Assembly: GCA_016717335.1 (NCBI GenBank)
Contig: JADKFS010000019.1
Span: forward strand, 496,001-560,000
Direction of reading: 5' to 3'
Length of the DNA: 64,000 nucleotides
Origin: Candidatus Ribeiella danica
GTDB taxonomy: Bacteria > Chloroflexota > Chloroflexia > Chloroflexales > Roseiflexaceae
Each line of letters starts with the position of its first letter. Position 1 is the first letter of the stretch. Of this stretch, positions 62,313-64,000 are shown piece by piece. The notes below the pieces were generated by a model, which saw only the letters and a program-made list of their open reading frames with translations, searched no databases and was not told where the DNA came from. Both the position numbers and the translations under genes were made by a program.

Positions 62313-63131
62313 ATGATCCGAGACCTACGCATCGCCGTCATCGGCGCGGGCGTCATGGGCGAGGCGATGATCGGCGGGATCTTGCAGCAGGAGCTGGTCG
62401 CGCCCGATCAGATCATCGCGACCGAGCTGCGCGAGGAGCGCCGCGCCGAGATCGCCGCGCGCTACGGCGTGCGCGTGACCGACGACAACGTCGCGGCGAT
62501 GCACTGGGGCCAGGTGGCCGTCTTCGCGGTCAAGCCGCAGACGCTGCCGAAGCTGCTGCCCGAGCTGAAGGGCACGCTGAGCGACGGCGAGCTGGTGATC
62601 TCGATCGTCGCGGGCGCGCCGATCCGACACTTCGCCGAGCTGCTCGACCACCCGCAGATCGTCCGCTCGATGCCGAACACGCCCGCGCAGATCGGCGAGG
62701 GGATGACGGTGTGGACGGCGGCCGCGGAGGTGACCGAGCAGCAGCGCGGCTGGGCGCGCACGATCCTGGGCTCGTTCGGGCACGAGCAGTATGTCGACGA
62801 CGAGAACTACCTGGATATGGCCACGGCGCTCTCCGGCACCGGGCCGGCCTACTTCTTTCTGCTGATGGAGGCCATGGTCGACGCCGGGGTGCACCTGGGC
62901 TTCCCGCGCTACATGGCCCAGAAGCTGGTGCTCCAGACCATGCTCGGCTCGGTGCGCTACGCGCTCGCCAGCGGCAAGCACCTGGCCGAGCTGCGCAACG
63001 GGGTCACCTCGCCGGCCGGCACGACCGCGGCGGCGATCTACGAGCTCGAGCGCGGCGGCCTGCGCACCGTCCTGACCGACGCGATCTGGGCGGCCTACCG
63101 CCGCTCGGCCGAGCTCGGCAAGGGCAAGTAA
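62313..63131 (+). CDS. proC: Pyrroline-5-carboxylate reductase
   Basis: A 272-residue Rossmann enzyme for the last step of proline synthesis: LRIAVIGAGVMGEAMIGG (residues 5-22, NADPH binding), VKPQTLPKLLPEL, VRSMPNTPAQIGEGMT, LSGTGPAYFFLLMEAMVDAG and the C-terminal ELRNGVTSPAGTTAAAIYEL. Motifs and length are standard. ATG has an ACGAGGT ribosome site. Confidence 0.95.
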   Translation: MIRDLRIAVIGAGVMGEAMIGGILQQELVAPDQIIATELREERRAEIAARYGVRVTDDNVAAMHWGQVAVFAVKPQTLPKLLPELKGTLSDGELVISIVAGAPIRHFAELLDHPQIVRSMPNTPAQIGEGMTVWTAAAEVTEQQRGWARTILGSFGHEQYVDDENYLDMATALSGTGPAYFFLLMEAMVDAGVHLGFPRYMAQKLVLQTMLGSVRYALASGKHLAELRNGVTSPAGTTAAAIYELERGGLRTVLTDAIWAAYRRSAELGKGK

Positions 63132-63170
63132 GCCTCTGGTATCCCTCTGCAGGGGCCGCAGGCCCGCGCT

Positions 63171-63204
63171 CTCTGGTTTGGCGGTGAAGCTGCCAAAACC
63201 AGAG
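63171..63204. repeat. Hairpin downstream of proC
   Basis: CTCTGGTTTGGCGG pairs with the complement ending CTGCCAAAACCAGAG with one mismatch, loop TGAAG, in the same architecture as the other dispersed hairpins. Confidence 0.65.
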
Positions 63205-63262
63205 AAAAGAACAGGGTGCGGGCTGTGACCGCGGAATACGCCATCGGCGCTCCAGAATGACC

Positions 63263-63296
63263 ACAGAGCCACGCAGCGATCGCTGCGTGGCTCTGT
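63263..63296. repeat. Perfect 34-bp palindrome
   Basis: ACAGAGCCACGCAGCGA is followed at once by its exact reverse complement TCGCTGCGTGGCTCTGT with no loop. Located 130 bp after proC in a 483-bp intergenic region. The rest of that region contains no recognisable gene, but has a second hairpin at 63575-63608. Confidence 0.9.
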
Positions 63297-63574
63297 AGCC
63301 CATGGGCCAGGTCGAAGGAGCAGGTTGATGGTGCGGGCGGTGCGATCCAGGAGGAGCATGCCCTGCGTTCTCGGTTGTCGTGCTGCGCGGCAGAGCAGTG
63401 CTACATTGAAGGAGAATGAGGGTGAAATGCAGTGCGAGGACGTGGTAGGGTTGAGTTTCGACGCTGCTCCCCCTCTGGTTCGGGTTTAAGTGTACCTCAG
63501 CGGGCACTGGTTTGAGAAGATTGGCAGATTACCCCCAGATTACGTAGATATCACGTTTTGTTCATCTCTACGAG

Positions 63575-63608
63575 CGTCAGACTGCTGGAAGGTTCCAGCG
63601 GTCTGACG
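63575..63608 (-). terminator. Stem-loop after the PspC-domain gene
   Basis: CGTCAGACTGCTGGAA and TTCCAGCGGTCTGACG pair over 16 bp with one wobble around a 2-base loop, 6 bp after the stop of the minus-strand gene. There is no T-run, so termination strength is uncertain. Confidence 0.5.
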
Positions 63609-63614
63609 TGGCGG

Positions 63615-64000
63615 CTAGCTCTGCCGGCGCAGCACCAGGATACCGGCGCCGATCAGCAGCACGGGGAAGACCACCTTGCCGAAGCCCGGGATCATGCTCA
63701 GCAGGATGAACGCACCGACGCCGAGCAGGATCAGGCCGAGCAGCCGGTTGCGGCGCGCCTGCGGGTCGGCCGGCGCCTCGCCGGGGTTGACATTGTTGAT
63801 CGGGATCTCCGACTCAGGGTCGACCGGCTGGCCGGTCATCGGGTCGTAGCGCGTGCGCCGCGATGAGACGAAGACCTCGCGCACCTCGTCGCCGACGCGC
63901 TGGGCCTGCTGGCGCATCTCGTCGAAGACCTGGTTGGGCGTGGCGCGCTGGCCGTCCTCGATCGGCATGATCAGCCAGAGCACCGGGTAGAGCAGCACGC
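63615..64000 (-). CDS. PspC-domain membrane protein (5' part outside window)
   Basis: The frame is open to the window edge. The first visible residues VLLYPVLWLIMPIED are the C-terminal end of a PspC domain (the YLxLWLIMP ending), so the start lies beyond 64000. A charged linker with RYDPMTGQPVDPES follows, then two membrane helices (RLLGLILLGVGAFILLSMI and VVFPVLLIGAGILVL). PspC-domain proteins take part in envelope stress responses. Partial gene. Confidence 0.8.
   Translation of the reverse strand, partial: VLLYPVLWLIMPIEDGQRATPNQVFDEMRQQAQRVGDEVREVFVSSRRTRYDPMTGQPVDPESEIPINNVNPGEAPADPQARRNRLLGLILLGVGAFILLSMIPGFGKVVFPVLLIGAGILVLRRQS

Overview
The window is very GC-rich and has long runs of co-directional, often overlapping genes separated by GC-rich palindromic repeats. 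Gene content (peptide-type ABC importers beside sugar-acid enzymes, a type III-D CRISPR effector, SARP/BTAD and GAF signalling proteins, short tandem repeats) points to a member of the Chloroflexota, probably a filamentous Roseiflexus/Kouleothrix-like lineage. That assignment is inference; no rRNA or other phylogenetic marker except dnaN, glyA and proC is present. No tRNA or rRNA gene was recognised.

Region 1 (1-29654) is a sugar-acid catabolism island. On the minus strand, read from 17835 down to 1, it encodes an oligopeptide-type ABC importer (binding lipoprotein, two permeases, two ATPases), a DHDPS/KDG-dehydratase-type aldolase-fold enzyme, an aldose-1-epimerase-like protein, an enolase-superfamily dehydratase and an SDR. 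Next come a GntR/LacI-type regulator coupled to mannonate dehydratase UxuA, a uronate-dehydrogenase-like oxidoreductase, an RraA-like protein, DinB and two more enolase-superfamily enzymes. On the plus strand (18301-29654) are a DUF5107-TPR protein, a PQQ-type sugar dehydrogenase lipoprotein, a GntR/FCD regulator, a second uronate-dehydrogenase-like enzyme, a fourth enolase-superfamily enzyme, a lactonase, a KDG kinase (PfkB) and KDPG aldolase. Together these form a credible route from imported uronate-containing oligomers or aldonates through lactone and KDG/KDPG to pyruvate.

Region 2 (29709-45280) is a type III-D CRISPR effector operon on the minus strand: Cas10 with an intact GGDD motif but no HD domain, Csx10, four Cas7/Csm3-like RAMPs, a Cas11-like small subunit, a Csx19-like protein and a distal OB/S1-like protein. 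Cas6 lies on the other strand beyond a galT / inositol-phosphatase-like / arabinokinase-like GHMP kinase cluster. No CRISPR array, Cas1/Cas2 or CARF nuclease is visible; an 11-copy 52-bp tandem repeat sits at the operon's 3' side.

Region 3 (45281-50526) holds dnaN with a good sigma-70 promoter and, convergent to it, a five-gene operon whose core is a 68-residue ubiquitin-like protein ending in Gly, an E2/UBC-like protein with a Cys in the catalytic position and an E1/ThiF-like adenylating enzyme. A PH-like membrane protein lies upstream and a one-TM protein downstream. This looks like a compact bacterial ubiquitin-like conjugation system and is the most interesting item in the window.

Region 4 (51446-64000) contains a membrane-anchored GAF-SARP/BTAD regulator, a beta-propeller lipoprotein whose 3' end has been overwritten by a repeat, a TrmB-type regulator with a heavy-metal P-type ATPase, a hybrid histidine kinase, glyA, proC and a truncated PspC-domain gene.

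The intergenic space is unusually rich in repeats: a 109-bp VNTR, a 52-bp tandem array, heptamer and octamer microsatellites, a dispersed GC-rich element with units of about 170 bp at several loci, and a second element family with a conserved boundary sequence but a variable long hairpin.
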